Of a stretch of DNA of 64,000 nucleotides, positions 53,514 through 61,304 are shown in pieces (the first letter of the stretch is position 1; each line of letters begins with the position of its first letter). The DNA lies in contig NZ_BSDJ01000012.1 in the NCBI RefSeq assembly GCF_027925525.1, forward strand, positions 62,001 through 126,000, given 5' to 3'. This stretch comes from Paenibacillus tyrphae. Lineage in GTDB: Bacteria; Bacillota; Bacilli; Paenibacillales; NBRC-103111. Under the pieces are notes generated by a model. It saw nothing but the letters and a program-made list of their open reading frames with translations. It ran no database searches and was not told the origin of the DNA. The position numbers and the translations under genes are program-made.

Positions 53514-53543
53514 CAGTGTTGACGAATCCCGAACAAAATATTC
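53514..53543 (-). promoter_or_regulatory. Candidate sigma-F promoter of dacF
   Basis: GAATA (53539-53543), a 15-base spacer and GTCAACACTG (53514-53523) on the minus strand match GYATA-N15-GGNNANAHTR with one mismatch in each element. Confidence 0.5.
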
Positions 53544-53619
53544 CAAAACAGGAAAACAAACAGCAGGGAAGCAGGCCCGATCCCTGGCCGGTATTCCCAT
53601 TCGCGCTGGGGATTCGGCT

Positions 53620-54141
53620 CTAATGTGCGGTCGGGAACACGCGGCGCACCAAATCGGCAAACCCTTGTACGAATCCGCCGACCGGACGTCCCGCTCGCAC
53701 ATCCGCTATATACGTATTGACGCGTCCGACAAAATCTGGATTGACAGATACGTAGACGCGCTGTACGTTCGCATCCGTCGCCCGGATTTTCCCGGCGATG
53801 CGATTTTCGACATCCTGCGTCAGGGTCTGGTTAGATTTCAGCACGGATGCCACATAAGCGGTACGGTCGGTAACAAGCACATTCGCCGAATGAACTTCCG
53901 GTACCTCGGAGACAATTTTGTTTGCTGCCACATCCGCGATATCGATTTTTCTGGCGATGTTTTGATACGGTTGAGCCCCCGGATTCGTTCCCTGCTGTGT
54001 GTAATGCGTCTGGGTCTGCTGCTGGGGTTGGGCAGCCTGCTGCTGCATACGCGCCTGCTGCCTGTTCGTGCAGCCGGCAGCCAGGGCGACGACGCAGCCA
54101 AGCACGATTGTGGCGCGGACCCATACTTTTACGTGATGCAT
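53620..54141 (-). CDS. YhcN/YlaJ-family sporulation lipoprotein
   Basis: 173 residues. The lipobox is ALAAGC (Cys about 24). A Gln-rich linker (QQQ repeats, about 28-60) precedes the YhcN/YlaJ domain (IADVAANKIVSEV, RTAYVASV). Such lipoproteins are made in the forespore and lie in the inner spore membrane. The start at 54141 has TAGGGAGG 11 bases upstream; a longer frame to 54213 overlaps the promoter. Confidence 0.88.
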   Translation of the reverse strand: MHHVKVWVRATIVLGCVVALAAGCTNRQQARMQQQAAQPQQQTQTHYTQQGTNPGAQPYQNIARKIDIADVAANKIVSEVPEVHSANVLVTDRTAYVASVLKSNQTLTQDVENRIAGKIRATDANVQRVYVSVNPDFVGRVNTYIADVRAGRPVGGFVQGFADLVRRVFPTAH

Positions 54142-54177
54142 CGTTGTTTCAGCCTCCCTATGGATGATTGTCCGTCT

Positions 54178-54207
54178 TAGTATGCTTACTCCCATCGTTT
54201 GGCATGC
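54178..54207 (-). promoter_or_regulatory. Sigma-G promoter of the YhcN-type gene
   Basis: GCATG (54203-54207), an 18-base spacer and CATACTA (54178-54184) on the minus strand match GNATR-N18-CATNNTA fully. It starts transcription about 35 bases before the gene. Confidence 0.75.
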
Positions 54208-54215
54208 ACGCAAAG

Positions 54216-54242
54216 AAGCCCGGGACGAAAATCCCGGGCTTT
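54216..54242 (-). terminator. Terminator of pdp
   Basis: AAGCCCGGGA and TCCCGGGCTT pair perfectly with a short loop. The minus-strand tail is CTTCTTTG, so the T-tract is modest. Confidence 0.7.
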
Positions 54243-54263
54243 CATGTATCGGTCACCAGCTAA

Positions 54264-55595
54264 TTATAACTTGCGAATGCCGTCCTTCGTGATAACAGCA
54301 TAAATCAACTTCAACTTTTCGGCAGGCGCCGAAGCGATTGTGAAAGCGGCAGCCGTCCGCCGCATCATTTCCGCCGTTTCTGCCGAATCCTCGCGGTTGA
54401 TATACAGCTCGGCAAGCGGCTCGCCCTTCTTCACCGGATCGCCGACACGCTTGAACAGCTTGATACCCACGGCCAGATCGATCTTGTCTTCTTTGGTCGC
54501 GCGGCCCGCACCAAGCAGCATGGCGGTAATCCCTAGCGCTTCCGCATCGATCGCAGCGACATAGCCTTCTTCTGGCGCCGGAACGTCCACACGACGGGCG
54601 GCTTGGGGAAGCCGGGCGGGATCTTCCGCAACATGGGCGTCGCCTCCTTGCGCAGCAATGAACTGCTTCAGCTTCGCGAGCGCCTCGCCGTTTTCAAGCA
54701 AGCGGGTGACGAGCTCCTTCGCTTCGGCTTCACTGTCCGCTTTGCCCCCAAGGCGCACCATGTGCGCCGCCAGTTCGAGACAAATCTCCGTCAGCTCGGC
54801 CGGACCCCGGCCGCTGAGCGTATCGATCGCCTCCAGCACCTCGAGCGAGTTACCGATCGAAGGGCCGAGCGGCTCATCCATGTTCGTAATCACCGCAACC
54901 GTCTCCCGGCCGACCTCCGTTCCGATATCGACCATCGCTTGAGCCAGCTTGATGGAATCGTCCAACGATTTCATAAACGCGCCGCGTCCGGTCTTGACAT
55001 CGAGGACGATGGCGTCCGCGCCGGAAGCGATTTTTTTGCTCATGATCGAGCTGGCAATCAAGGGAATTGATTCCACCGTCGCCGTCACGTCGCGCAAGCC
55101 GTACAGCTTCTTGTCCGCCGGCGTCAGGTTGCCGGTCTGACCGACCACCGCGAGCCCGATCTCCCGCACCTGCGCCAAAAACTGCTCTGTGGTCCGCTCG
55201 ACGGCAAAACCGGGAATCGCCTCCAGCTTATCGATCGTCCCGCCCGTATGGCCGAGGCCCCGGCCGGACATTTTCGCCACAGGAATACCGGCAGCCGCCA
55301 CCAACGGCCCTACGATCAGCGTAGTCGTATCCCCGACACCGCCTGTGCTGTGCTTATCGACCTTGATGCCGGGAATGGAACTTAGATCGACCTGATCTCC
55401 CGAACGCGCCATCGCCAGCGTTAGATCGGCCGTTTCCCGCGCGGACATGCCGTTGAAATATACCGCCATCGCCCAAGCGGACATCTGGTAATCCGGAATT
55501 TCCCCTTTCGTGTAGCCTTCGACCAAAAAAGCGATTTCTTCAGAGGACAGCTCCTTGCCGTCCCGTTTGCTATGTATGATATCGACCGTTCTCAT
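54264..55595 (-). CDS. pdp: Pyrimidine-nucleoside phosphorylase
   Basis: 443 residues. Phosphorolyses uridine and thymidine to base and (deoxy)ribose-1-phosphate. KHSTGGVGD (phosphate-binding) and the N-terminal DIIHSKRDG are conserved, as is the C-terminal lipoyl-like domain. The ATG at 55595 has AAGGGAG 9 bases upstream. Nucleoside salvage genes (PNP, deoB) lie 5-8 kb away. Confidence 0.95.
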   Translation of the reverse strand: MRTVDIIHSKRDGKELSSEEIAFLVEGYTKGEIPDYQMSAWAMAVYFNGMSARETADLTLAMARSGDQVDLSSIPGIKVDKHSTGGVGDTTTLIVGPLVAAAGIPVAKMSGRGLGHTGGTIDKLEAIPGFAVERTTEQFLAQVREIGLAVVGQTGNLTPADKKLYGLRDVTATVESIPLIASSIMSKKIASGADAIVLDVKTGRGAFMKSLDDSIKLAQAMVDIGTEVGRETVAVITNMDEPLGPSIGNSLEVLEAIDTLSGRGPAELTEICLELAAHMVRLGGKADSEAEAKELVTRLLENGEALAKLKQFIAAQGGDAHVAEDPARLPQAARRVDVPAPEEGYVAAIDAEALGITAMLLGAGRATKEDKIDLAVGIKLFKRVGDPVKKGEPLAELYINREDSAETAEMMRRTAAAFTIASAPAEKLKLIYAVITKDGIRKL

Positions 55596-55649
55596 CCGGG
55601 CCAACTCCCTTGTCACGTAGTCTCCCCCGTATTATATTCCCTCCGCGGC

Positions 55650-55689
55650 AAAAAGAAAAGAAAGCCCCGGGAGACGGCTCCCGAGACTT
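55650..55689 (-). terminator. Terminator of the cupredoxin gene
   Basis: AAGTCTCGGGAG/CTCCCGGGGCTT stem (near perfect) with TCTTTTCTTTTT following on the minus strand. Confidence 0.85.
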
Positions 55690-55721
55690 CCTTGGCACAT
55701 GTAAAACGGTATATTGCTTTT

Positions 55722-56099
55722 TTAGGATACGACGATCTTCGTTTTCATATCCGCATGTCCCGGACCGCAAGGCAGCACGCAATGCACTTCATACGTACCC
55801 GGTTTGTCGAACGTAACATCCATCGACTTGGTGTTGTTGTCCAGCTTCACATTGGTGCCAATGATCTCAAGCGCATGAAGCCCTTCCTTGTTCATCAGGG
55901 AAACGGTCATTTTCTCACCGGCTTTCGCCGTGTATTCCGGCTTATCGAACTGATAGTTCGTCGCTACGAACTTGATCGAAGGACCTGCCGATTCCTCTTT
56001 CGCCATTTCTGCCTGACGGGCAGAGATGTTTTGGAATAAAACGCCCGCGCCGAGGAGACAGGCGATGATGAACAATGAAAACATAGCCCACTTTTGCAT
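55722..56099 (-). CDS. Membrane-anchored CuA-type cupredoxin
   Basis: 125 residues. One N-terminal transmembrane anchor (about 5-25) and a cupredoxin domain with H75, C107-x3-C111, H115 and M118: the full CuA ligand set of cytochrome oxidase subunit II. No oxidase genes are adjacent. It may be a copper-handling or electron-transfer protein outside the membrane rather than an oxidase subunit. The ATG at 56099 follows AAGGGGGG. Confidence 0.85.
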   Translation of the reverse strand: MQKWAMFSLFIIACLLGAGVLFQNISARQAEMAKEESAGPSIKFVATNYQFDKPEYTAKAGEKMTVSLMNKEGLHALEIIGTNVKLDNNTKSMDVTFDKPGTYEVHCVLPCGPGHADMKTKIVVS

Positions 56100-56292
56100 A
56101 GATAATCCCCCCCTTACTGTTCGGCCGTAAAGACGTATAGTCTTATTGTACAAAATACGAGCGACTTTACACATGCCCTTTCATGCCATTCCCGTGAAAA
56201 ATTTGTGAACAAATTTGGTACGGCATGACACGAGATTTACTCTTAGCATGAGACAACCTTTAAGCCAAAATACGTGGACTTCCTCCGCCCGC

Positions 56293-56319
56293 AAAAAAAC
56301 TCCGCCATAGAGGCAGAGT
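56293..56319 (-). terminator. Terminator of the YvyF-like gene
   Basis: ACTCTGCC/GGCGGAGT stem (one G-U) with TTTTTTT on the minus strand. Confidence 0.85.
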
Positions 56320-56332
56320 ATTGATCATTGAT

Positions 56333-56737
56333 TCAACGGCTGAGCCGATCGCGAATTTGGAAACCGATGCCCCGTTCTTTCCGCTTCGCTTCCTGCTGGT
56401 TCATCTTATTAATATCGTTCACGATTCGAATCCGGCACGAGCTGCATAAATGGTGCTGTCTGATCGGGGAACCGCAGCTGTTGCACGAGTAGGTCAATCC
56501 GGGATAATAGGCGACCGGCAGCCGGTTCGATACGATGAATTCGGCGATTCGTCTAGCGGAGATCCCCGTAGCCTTGCTCAGCTCTTCGGTACTTGCCTTC
56601 CGGTTCCCGCGCAAATAACTTTCGCAGCGGTCGAAATCGTCGTGAACCTCATCAATACAATCTTGACATAGATTGCGCAAATTTTTTTGAAATACTTTTC
56701 CACAATTCGGGCAGTTGGCTACTTTAAGCATCGTCAT
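56333..56737 (-). CDS. yvyF: YvyF-like zinc-ribbon protein
   Basis: 134 residues. Two zinc-ribbon-like Cys sets (C9-x2-C12...C24-x2-C27; then CNSC and CSSC near the C-terminus) flank a helix-turn-helix-like region (STEELSKATGISARRIAEFI). This layout matches the flagellar-operon protein YvyF (TIGR03826). Here it lies alone with no flagellar genes. The ATG at 56737 has AGAGGGG 10 bases upstream. A perfect inverted repeat sits at 56771-56791. Confidence 0.78.
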   Translation of the reverse strand: MTMLKVANCPNCGKVFQKNLRNLCQDCIDEVHDDFDRCESYLRGNRKASTEELSKATGISARRIAEFIVSNRLPVAYYPGLTYSCNSCGSPIRQHHLCSSCRIRIVNDINKMNQQEAKRKERGIGFQIRDRLSR

Positions 56738-56770
56738 GGCGGGCACGCCCCTCTTTTTCCTACTTCGCAT

Positions 56771-56791
56771 CGTTAGAGCATGGTTCTAACG
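56771..56791. repeat. Perfect inverted repeat before the YvyF-like gene
   Basis: CGTTAGA-GCATGGT-TCTAACG, 7-bp arms. It lies about 25 bases upstream of the ribosome site and may be an operator or 5'-UTR hairpin. Confidence 0.55.
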
Positions 56792-56894
56792 AATTACCAA
56801 AGTAGTCCTATATGCCCAATTGTAGCACAGTTACTTCGGCCCGAACAGAGGGACACCTCAATTTTTTTGGATCTGCCCCTAAAGTCATATGCCC

Positions 56895-56923
56895 GAATAA
56901 CCCGATCCCGAAGTGTCATACTA
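56895..56923 (+). promoter_or_regulatory. Near-perfect sigma-G promoter
   Basis: GAATA (56895-56899), a 17-base spacer and CATACTA (56917-56923) match the sigma-G consensus fully. It starts near 56930, about 40 bases before the 26-codon gene. Confidence 0.8.
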
Positions 56924-56969
56924 TAAAGGACCCATTCCTTCGGGAAACAAGGAACAGGAGGTGCCGCAC

Positions 56970-57050
56970 ATGTCCGACAAACAGCAAGGCCACGGGAATC
57001 AGAACACGACGACCCGTACCAGTGACAAAGGCGCGAAGAAATCGAAATAA
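56970..57050 (+). CDS. 26-residue forespore peptide (SASP-like candidate)
   Basis: MSDKQQGHGNQN... ending KGAKKSK: hydrophilic, basic, without Cys or hydrophobic stretches. CAGGAGGTG lies 7 bases before the ATG, a sigma-G promoter precedes it, and a strong bidirectional terminator follows. These three signals make it a credible gene. Size, composition and sigma-G control resemble minor small acid-soluble spore proteins, but no family is recognised; the SASP label is inference. Confidence 0.75.
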   Translation: MSDKQQGHGNQNTTTRTSDKGAKKSK

Positions 57051-57061
57051 CGAGCCGCAAC

Positions 57062-57103
57062 AAAAAAAGTACTCCCGCTTCCGAGGAAGGTGGAGTACTT
57101 TTT
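57062..57103. terminator. Bidirectional terminator
   Basis: AAAGTACTCC and GGAGTACTTT with inner CTTCC/GGAAG form a long stem, with T-runs on both strands. It serves the 26-codon gene (plus) and csaA (minus). Confidence 0.9.
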
Positions 57104-57109
57104 GCATAA

Positions 57110-57442
57110 CTATGCGATCGGCGTCCCGTTCGGAGCCGTCTGGTCCGGCGCAAGCAAAATGACATCTCCGTGCTCCGGCACCCCGCCGAGCACCAACACC
57201 TCGGATACATATCCGGCAATGCGTCTGGGCGGAAAATTAACAATCGCAACAACCTGTCTGCCGATAAGTTCTTCCGGCACATACCGCTTCGTAATCTGCG
57301 CGCTGGAGCGCTTGATTCCCAGCTCTCCGAAATCTATCTGCAGCTTGATGGCCGGAACCCGCGCTTCCGGGAAAGGCTCGGCGGCAATCACCGTTCCGAT
57401 CCGCAGGTCCAGCTTATGAAAATCGTCGATCGTTGCTTCCAT
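57110..57442 (-). CDS. csaA: tRNA-binding/chaperone-like protein CsaA
   Basis: 110 residues, one EMAP/tRNA-binding OB fold (DLRIGTVIAAEPFP, VAIVNFPPRRIAG, SEVLVLGG). B. subtilis CsaA has export-chaperone-like activity and binds tRNA. A GGGAGG site precedes the ATG. Monocistronic. Confidence 0.93.
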   Translation of the reverse strand: MEATIDDFHKLDLRIGTVIAAEPFPEARVPAIKLQIDFGELGIKRSSAQITKRYVPEELIGRQVVAIVNFPPRRIAGYVSEVLVLGGVPEHGDVILLAPDQTAPNGTPIA

Positions 57443-57546
57443 TCCGCTTCCTCCCGAAGTGATTCTTTAGTAACCATGATAGCGCAGCACAGAGGGACAA
57501 AGCAACGAACCGTTTCGTTATATCGATATTTTACCATTTGGGTTCA

Positions 57547-58233
57547 TCATACAGTCGCCTTGCGAAGCATGGCATACGACGCAAGCGCATAGACGACTAT
57601 TAGTGCAAACAACCAGCCTGCCCATTCGGATACGGTTATACCCGCTATCCATTGAAACAAAATGCCCCACCATTGGTAATAGTTTGAAGAAATGACGAGG
57701 ACACTGACAACCGCTGCGATAACACCCGAAAACACGATCATCCCGAACCAGCCATATCGCCGCTGGACGCTCGAAATAGCAAATCCAAGGAAGAACAGAT
57801 GCAGCAGCAGCACGAAGTTTCTCGTTACTTGCCCAATCGCCGTACCGTCGCCCCAATAGGGCATACGGAAGAAGTGGAGCCCCACTCCCCAGCCGCCGCT
57901 CCAGCCTTCAAGCAGGGAGAAAAGCAGTATCAGGATGGATGTACTCAGGCTGATCAGAGCGAAATTCATAACCGTTCCGGCAAAATAATCTTTTCTCCGG
58001 ACACCCATGCCAAGTGCAAAGACGAACGTTTGAGGCAGAGCAACCATCCCGATAACAAGCATATATACGTAAAGGGAAGTAATGCCGCCGGTATACATTC
58101 CGTCTTTCCCGCCGATGGAAAACCGGATGGTAAGATGTATGATGAGATTGAGTAAGAGAATGATCCAAGGCATGTATATCCAGGAGAGCTTATCTCTCAA
58201 ATGCATTTTTGTTACGCTCGCAATGCGGTTCAT
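57547..58233 (-). CDS. ABC transporter permease (YtrC/D-like)
   Basis: 228 residues, about six membrane segments. Its start overlaps the stop of the ATPase (ATGA). It forms an ABC-2-type exporter with the upstream ATPase. The substrate is unknown; such GntR-linked systems often respond to cell-wall antibiotics. Confidence 0.82.
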   Translation of the reverse strand: MNRIASVTKMHLRDKLSWIYMPWIILLLNLIIHLTIRFSIGGKDGMYTGGITSLYVYMLVIGMVALPQTFVFALGMGVRRKDYFAGTVMNFALISLSTSILILLFSLLEGWSGGWGVGLHFFRMPYWGDGTAIGQVTRNFVLLLHLFFLGFAISSVQRRYGWFGMIVFSGVIAAVVSVLVISSNYYQWWGILFQWIAGITVSEWAGWLFALIVVYALASYAMLRKATV

Positions 58234-59126
58234 AGAGCATTTCCCGCCTTTCTATCCGATTTATGCTTCGTTAAATGGATAACTAACTGCTGTAAGGAAA
58301 CGGGGGAGAATTCAAGCCCTAGCGCTTCCCCTTCCTTCCGCTCTTTCTCGCTCAGCTCATCCATTACCGTCGCCGAAATCAGTCCGCCGAACGCTTCCTG
58401 ATGGATGATTTCCCGGGCTCGAATAAATTTTTCCACGGTACGGGCCGTTCCTATGACAGCAAACGCCCGCCCCCGAAGTGCCTCCGTATCCTCGTTCAAA
58501 ATCAGCTTGCCGCCATCGATCATAATTACATGCTCCAGAAGCCGGCTGACTTCATCGATCAAGTGCGTTGACAAAATGACGGTTCTCGGATGGACCGAGT
58601 AATCCTCAAGCAGCTTTTCGTAGAATAACCCTCTGGCTACCGCATCGAGGCCCAAATACGGCTCGTCGAATATCGTAAGCGGCGCTCGGCTGGCAAGACC
58701 GACAACGATTCCTGCAGCAGACAGCATGCCCCGGGACAGCTTCTTCATTTTCCTTTTCAGCGGAAGCCCGAACGTCTCGATCAGCTCGTAGGCGTACTCC
58801 CGATCCCACTGCGGAAACAGCGATTCCGCCACCTCCAACACATCGATAACCTGGAAGTTGTCCGGGTACTTTTGGCTTTCCTTGATAAAGCACATTTTGC
58901 TTAGTACGCTATTGTTCTCGTACGGTTTTTCACCGAACACTTCAATTTCTCCACTGGTAGGAAAAATTTGAGCGGTGATCATATGCATGACCGTCGTCTT
59001 GCCCGCTCCGTTTCTCCCAAGAAGCCCGTAAATTTTGTTCGGCTCTATGGAAAAGCTGATGCCATCCACCGCCTTCACATTGCCGTACGACTTCGTCAGC
59101 CGAGTCACTTCGACGATCGGATTCAT
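58230..59126 (-). CDS. ABC transporter ATP-binding protein (YtrB-like)
   Basis: 298 residues. Walker A GRNGAGKTT, signature LSRGMLSAAG (a variant of LSGGQ), Walker B LTIFDEPYLG, and H-loop STHLIDE. The variant signature recurs in YtrB-type exporters. The C-terminal 80 residues are an extension. Starts overlap GntR upstream and permease downstream. Confidence 0.9.
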   Translation of the reverse strand: MNPIVEVTRLTKSYGNVKAVDGISFSIEPNKIYGLLGRNGAGKTTVMHMITAQIFPTSGEIEVFGEKPYENNSVLSKMCFIKESQKYPDNFQVIDVLEVAESLFPQWDREYAYELIETFGLPLKRKMKKLSRGMLSAAGIVVGLASRAPLTIFDEPYLGLDAVARGLFYEKLLEDYSVHPRTVILSTHLIDEVSRLLEHVIMIDGGKLILNEDTEALRGRAFAVIGTARTVEKFIRAREIIHQEAFGGLISATVMDELSEKERKEGEALGLEFSPVSLQQLVIHLTKHKSDRKAGNAL

Positions 59127-59491
59127 TTGCCTCCATCCCCTCTCCGGATCATATCCATCAGTTGCTCCGATGTAATGCCGAGCTTCTCGGCTTCCCGGAT
59201 CATCGTTACCACATATTGCTCAAAAAACTGCTCTCTTCGCTTCTCCATCAATTGCGCGCGCGCGCCGGTCGCCACAAACATGCCTATCCCCCGCTTCTTG
59301 TACAATATGCCTTGGTCCACCAACAGATTGACTCCCTTGGCCGCCGTTGCCGGGTTGATCTGATAAAATGCCGCGAATTGATTCGTCGAAGGAACCTGCG
59401 ATTCTTCGGGCATGCCGCCTTCGATGATGTCATTTTCAATCCGTTCGGCGATCTGAACAAAAATCGGACGGCTGTCGTCTATTAAGGTCAT
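59123..59491 (-). CDS. GntR-family regulator (YtrA subfamily)
   Basis: 122 residues: an N-terminal winged helix (PIFVQIAERIENDIIEG, VPSTNQFA) with only a short C-terminal dimerisation tail, the YtrA hallmark. It probably represses its own ABC operon by binding the palindrome at 59511-59530, relieved by an inducer. Confidence 0.9.
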   Translation of the reverse strand: MTLIDDSRPIFVQIAERIENDIIEGGMPEESQVPSTNQFAAFYQINPATAAKGVNLLVDQGILYKKRGIGMFVATGARAQLMEKRREQFFEQYVVTMIREAEKLGITSEQLMDMIRRGDGGK

Positions 59492-59510
59492 TTGTTCACC
59501 ACCAAACTGG

Positions 59511-59530
59511 TTAATTACTTATGTAACTAA
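59511..59530 (-). promoter_or_regulatory. Probable operator of the GntR regulator
   Basis: TTA-GTTAC-ATAA-GTAAT-TAA is a near-perfect palindrome. It overlaps the transcription start region, consistent with repression. Confidence 0.65.
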
Positions 59531-59558
59531 CTATATATCCAACCAACTTCTTTGTCAA
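59530..59558 (-). promoter_or_regulatory. Sigma-A promoter of the GntR-ABC operon
   Basis: TTGACA, 17 bases, TATAGT on the minus strand: a consensus -35 and good -10 with ideal spacing. Confidence 0.85.
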
Positions 59559-59577
59559 TCGTCTTTGAGCAAAAATG

Positions 59578-59619
59578 AAAAAAATCCCCAAAAGCCTAGA
59601 AGTGAAGGCTCTCAGGGAC
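59578..59619 (-). terminator. Terminator of the glutathione peroxidase gene
   Basis: TCCCT...GGGGA outer and AGCC/GGCT inner pairing, then TTTTTTT on the minus strand. Confidence 0.75.
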
Positions 59620-59634
59620 TTATTTATCGTACCG

Positions 59635-60180
59635 TTATAGTAATGCTTCGACCGCCGGTTCAAGATCGAGCGGGTCGACTGTTGATTCAAAGCGCTTAAC
59701 GACCTTGCCTTCGCGGTTGACGAGAAACTTGGTGAAGTTCCATTTAATGTCGTCGCCGGGCAACAGCTCAGGCTGCTTCTCCTGCAGAAAAGCATTCAGC
59801 GTTTTCCCGGCCGACTGATTGAGATCGAATCCCTCGAACGGAGCTTGCTCCGTCACATATGCAAACAGCGGATGTTTCTCCGAGCCGCGGACGTCCACTT
59901 TCTCAAACAATGGAAACGAGACCCCGTAGTTCAACTGGCAGAAGGTATGGACGTCTTCACTGCTCCCCGGCTCCTGCTCTCCGAATTGATTGCAAGGGAA
60001 GCCTAGAATGACCAGCCCTTGGTCGCGGTATTTTTCATACAGCTTTTGCAGATCGGCATACTGCGAGGTGAAGCCGCATTTGCTGGCCGTATTGACGATC
60101 AGCACCACCTTACCCTCATATTGCTCCAGACTGACTTCCTGGCCCCGAATATTGTTCGCTTGGAATGAATAGATAGACAT
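59635..60180 (-). CDS. gpx: Glutathione peroxidase family protein
   Basis: 181 residues. Thiol peroxidase with Cys35 in TASKCGFT in place of selenocysteine, the Gln in FPCNQFGEQEPG and the Trp in KWNFTKF: the catalytic triad. In bacteria such enzymes usually use thioredoxin rather than glutathione. GGAGGAG lies upstream of the ATG at 60180. Monocistronic. Confidence 0.95.
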   Translation of the reverse strand: MSIYSFQANNIRGQEVSLEQYEGKVVLIVNTASKCGFTSQYADLQKLYEKYRDQGLVILGFPCNQFGEQEPGSSEDVHTFCQLNYGVSFPLFEKVDVRGSEKHPLFAYVTEQAPFEGFDLNQSAGKTLNAFLQEKQPELLPGDDIKWNFTKFLVNREGKVVKRFESTVDPLDLEPAVEALL

Positions 60181-60318
60181 GATAACTCCTCCATTATCGT
60201 TTGATTTGGTTTTCATGTGAGTTAAAGAAACCAAAATTAATTTGTATACAATTTAATTGTTTAAAATTTATCATATTACACCTCCCGCTGTCAAGTTTTC
60301 ATGTGCCTTTTTTATGCT

Positions 60319-60358
60319 AAAAAACCGCTTCCCCCGTGAAAATCGAAGGAAAGCGGTT
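60319..60358 (-). terminator. Terminator of the deoB-punA-PNP operon
   Basis: AACCGCTT and AAGCGGTT pair perfectly (60323-60330 and 60351-60358) with TTTTAGC following on the minus strand. Confidence 0.8.
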
Positions 60359-60387
60359 CTTTAGTTCGTTATATTTAAACGTCAAGC

Positions 60388-61233
60388 CTACGCTTCTTTC
60401 ACAAAACGGCGCACCAGCTCGATGAAAATCGGCTTCGTGCGGTTCGCCACTGCCACTACCTGCTCATGCGTGAGCGGCTCCAGCTCCTCGCCGATTGCCA
60501 TGTCGGTGATGCAGGAGATGCCGAGCACCTTAAGGCCGGCGTGGCTTGCCGCGATCACTTCTCCTACCGTAGACATACCTACGGCGTCGCCGCCGAGGTT
60601 CGCGAGCATGGTCAGCTCGGCCGGAGGCAAGTAGTTCGGACCGCTAATGCCCGCGTATACGCCTTCCTGCAGGCGGATCGCTTCTCCGCGCTCCTGTCCC
60701 ATTTGGGCAGCAATCCGCTTGGCCAGATCCCGGAATTGCGGCGTATACGCCTGCGACATGTCCGGAAAACGGGGACCGAGCTCCGGATGATTGATTCCAA
60801 TGAGCGGGTTGTCTCCTGTCAGGTTGAGCTGGTCTGAGATCAGCATCAAATCGCCCGCCTGAAAGCCGCGGTTCATACCGCCCGCCGCGTTCGTAATAAC
60901 AAGCGACCGAACGCCGAGCTGCTTCATGACGTAGATCGGGAAGACGACTTTTTTCATGGAGTAGCCTTCGTAGTAGTGAAAACGGCCCTGCATGACGATG
61001 ACATTTTTACCTTCGAGCTTGCCGATGACAAATTGCCCGGCATGGCCTTCCACCGTAGATACCGGAAAATGCGGAATTCTATCGTAAGGAATGGCGATCG
61101 CATCTTCCACCTGAGCGGCCATATCGCCAAGGCCGGAGCCAAGCACCAAGCCCATATCTAAAGATCTTCGGTCGATGCGGTCACTGATCCATTGAGCCGC
61201 TTCTTGAATATGTTCAACGTAGTTCGGTTCCAT
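60388..61233 (-). CDS. Nucleoside phosphorylase, PNP-family paralogue with altered purine site
   Basis: 281 residues, trimeric PNP/MTAP fold: GSGLGDMA phosphate loop, TNAAGGM, GDAVGMSTV. Compared with the adjacent punA, GPSYET becomes GPNYLP (the purine-binding Glu becomes Leu202) and SNMA becomes TDMA (the purine-binding Asn becomes Asp244). Asp there is characteristic of 6-aminopurine enzymes such as MTA phosphorylase. The substrate may be an adenine nucleoside or MTA rather than inosine/guanosine. Third gene of the operon. Confidence 0.85.
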   Translation of the reverse strand: MEPNYVEHIQEAAQWISDRIDRRSLDMGLVLGSGLGDMAAQVEDAIAIPYDRIPHFPVSTVEGHAGQFVIGKLEGKNVIVMQGRFHYYEGYSMKKVVFPIYVMKQLGVRSLVITNAAGGMNRGFQAGDLMLISDQLNLTGDNPLIGINHPELGPRFPDMSQAYTPQFRDLAKRIAAQMGQERGEAIRLQEGVYAGISGPNYLPPAELTMLANLGGDAVGMSTVGEVIAASHAGLKVLGISCITDMAIGEELEPLTHEQVVAVANRTKPIFIELVRRFVKEA

Positions 61234-61304
61234 CTCTTCTCCCTCTTTCGAATCGAATTCGGCAGCCGCTTGAAGGCGGACGCCGTGCCAATCACCATGA
61301 CGTT

